Source of the DNA: Clostridiaceae bacterium
Lineage (GTDB): Bacteria; Bacillota; Clostridia; DSM-8532
NCBI GenBank assembly: GCA_012840245.1
Contig: DULR01000020.1
Span: 1-40,185 of the forward strand
Length of the DNA: 40,185 nucleotides
Direction: 5' to 3'
How positions within the stretch are numbered: the stretch's first letter is position 1; every line of letters begins with the position of its first letter. The notes under the pieces are model-generated. The model was not told the origin of the DNA, did not search any database, and saw nothing but the letters and a program-made list of their open reading frames with translations. The position numbers and the translations under genes are program-made. Below are positions 39,823 through 40,185 of this stretch, one piece after another.

Positions 39823-39852
39823 TTGACAACAGGGTATACCCTGTTGTACTAT
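39823..39852 (+). promoter_or_regulatory. rRNA operon promoter P1 with palindromic spacer
   Basis: TTGACA (39823-39828) and TACTAT (39847-39852) are 18 bases apart. A perfect 22-base palindrome (39826-39847; left arm ACAACAGGGTA) fills the spacer and overlaps both boxes, so a bound protein would exclude RNA polymerase. Confidence 0.75.
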
Positions 39853-39908
39853 ATAAAAGCTGCTTCGACCGAAAGGCGCATGGACAAACAGATAGCAAGA
39901 ATTGGTGC

Positions 39909-39937
39909 TTGACACTGGAAAGCAACTGTGCTAAAAT
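39909..39937 (+). promoter_or_regulatory. rRNA operon promoter P2
   Basis: TTGACA (39909-39914) and TAAAAT (39932-39937) with a 17-base spacer. Confidence 0.85.
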
Positions 39938-39999
39938 ATAAATCCGTCGCCGCAAAAAAAGCAGGCACAAAAACAACTCGAAAAAAGTTGAAAAAGTGC

Positions 40000-40028
40000 T
40001 TGACAAGGAAAAGAAGCGGTGGTAAGAT
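40000..40028 (+). promoter_or_regulatory. rRNA operon promoter P3
   Basis: TTGACA (40000-40005) and TAAGAT (40023-40028) with a 17-base spacer, in the same tandem array as P1 and P2. Confidence 0.85.
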
Positions 40029-40034
40029 AAAAAA

Positions 40035-40185
40035 GCTGTCGCTGCTGACGGGCTCTGAAAAAGCCTGAAAGTGAGACAGAGAGCAAGAAATGGACATTGA
40101 AAATTGAACAGTGTACGAAATATCATGCAAAGGATAGCATAAAAGCTATCCGATGTGATAAGGAACTCGTTAGAAGTCAACAAAC
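40035..40185 (+). other. rRNA leader (start of 16S precursor, partial)
   Basis: The sequence ACATTGAAAATTGAACAGTG (40093-40112) is the usual boxA-like leader found before clostridial 16S genes. A hairpin GGATAGC/GCTATCC follows (about 40133-40152). The window ends before the mature 16S sequence, so the rRNA itself is not seen. No protein gene is supported in 39718-40185. Confidence 0.75.

Noticed and set aside
1..40185. CRISPR arrays, prophage or integrase genes
   Set aside because: I found no regularly spaced direct repeats with spacers and no phage or recombinase genes on either strand.

Overview
The window reads as a chromosomal segment of an anaerobic, endospore-forming member of the Clostridia (Bacillota). 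This rests on spoIVB, clostridial Shine-Dalgarno sites, a T-box leader in front of valS, a SipW-type (ER-type) signal peptidase, and a three-gene transcarboxylase arranged like the Cthe_0699-0701 locus that I recall from Clostridium (Acetivibrio) thermocellum. Genus-level placement is inference. Nearly every gene is on the + strand, towards an rRNA operon whose promoters and leader occupy the last 360 bases. The two minus-strand genes are a DUF1328 membrane peptide and speB.

Layout. 1-3990: end of an unknown gene, a MerR/TipAS regulator with its own 19-bp-spacer promoter, a Cys-rich Crp/Fnr regulator, a DUF1858 plus DUF438/hemerythrin/PAS pair, and the DUF1328 peptide. 4090-7680: transcarboxylase operon (carboxyltransferase, biotin carrier, pyruvate carboxyltransferase 5S subunit). 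7800-8780: class I phosphomannose isomerase. 8836-9210: non-coding, with REP-like palindromes. 9213-13991: the most unusual locus, with two TasA/camelysin-like secreted proteins (one carrying a CBM2-like cellulose-binding domain), a 40-residue peptide with the same type of leader, a catalytically complete SipW, an ABC ATPase-like protein that has lost its Walker A and Walker B residues, and a permease fused to a SipW-like domain in which the catalytic Ser and His are replaced by Thr and Glu. 13988-20701: a LacI-controlled disaccharide phosphorolysis locus (LacI, GH65 phosphorylase, sugar-binding lipoprotein, two permeases) with three copies of an AAACGTTTCGG operator. 20740-24560: pgi, secG, uvrB. 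24558-24881: dispersed repeats. 24882-32529: a divergent uracil-DNA glycosylase, spoIVB, pgeF/yfiH, a solute-binding lipoprotein, a GNAT acetyltransferase and comEC. 32714-35172: speB (minus strand), thyA, folA. 35276-38548: T-box, a small membrane protein, valS. 38680-39717: an LCP (LytR-CpsA-Psr) protein. 39823-40185: tandem rRNA promoters and the start of the 16S leader.

How the genes work together. GH65 phosphorolysis yields beta-glucose-1-phosphate, which a beta-phosphoglucomutase (not in this window) would turn into glucose-6-phosphate for Pgi; ManA feeds the same fructose-6-phosphate pool. The transcarboxylase links pyruvate/oxaloacetate with an acyl-CoA carboxyl donor without ATP. ThyA and FolA form a dTMP/folate pair.

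My strongest candidate for an undescribed system is the SipW/TasA locus. Its two degenerate partners, a pseudo-ATPase and a permease with a pseudo-signal peptidase, suggest a membrane platform that presents or retains the secreted fibre proteins rather than an energised transporter. That role is inference; the residue changes are directly visible.
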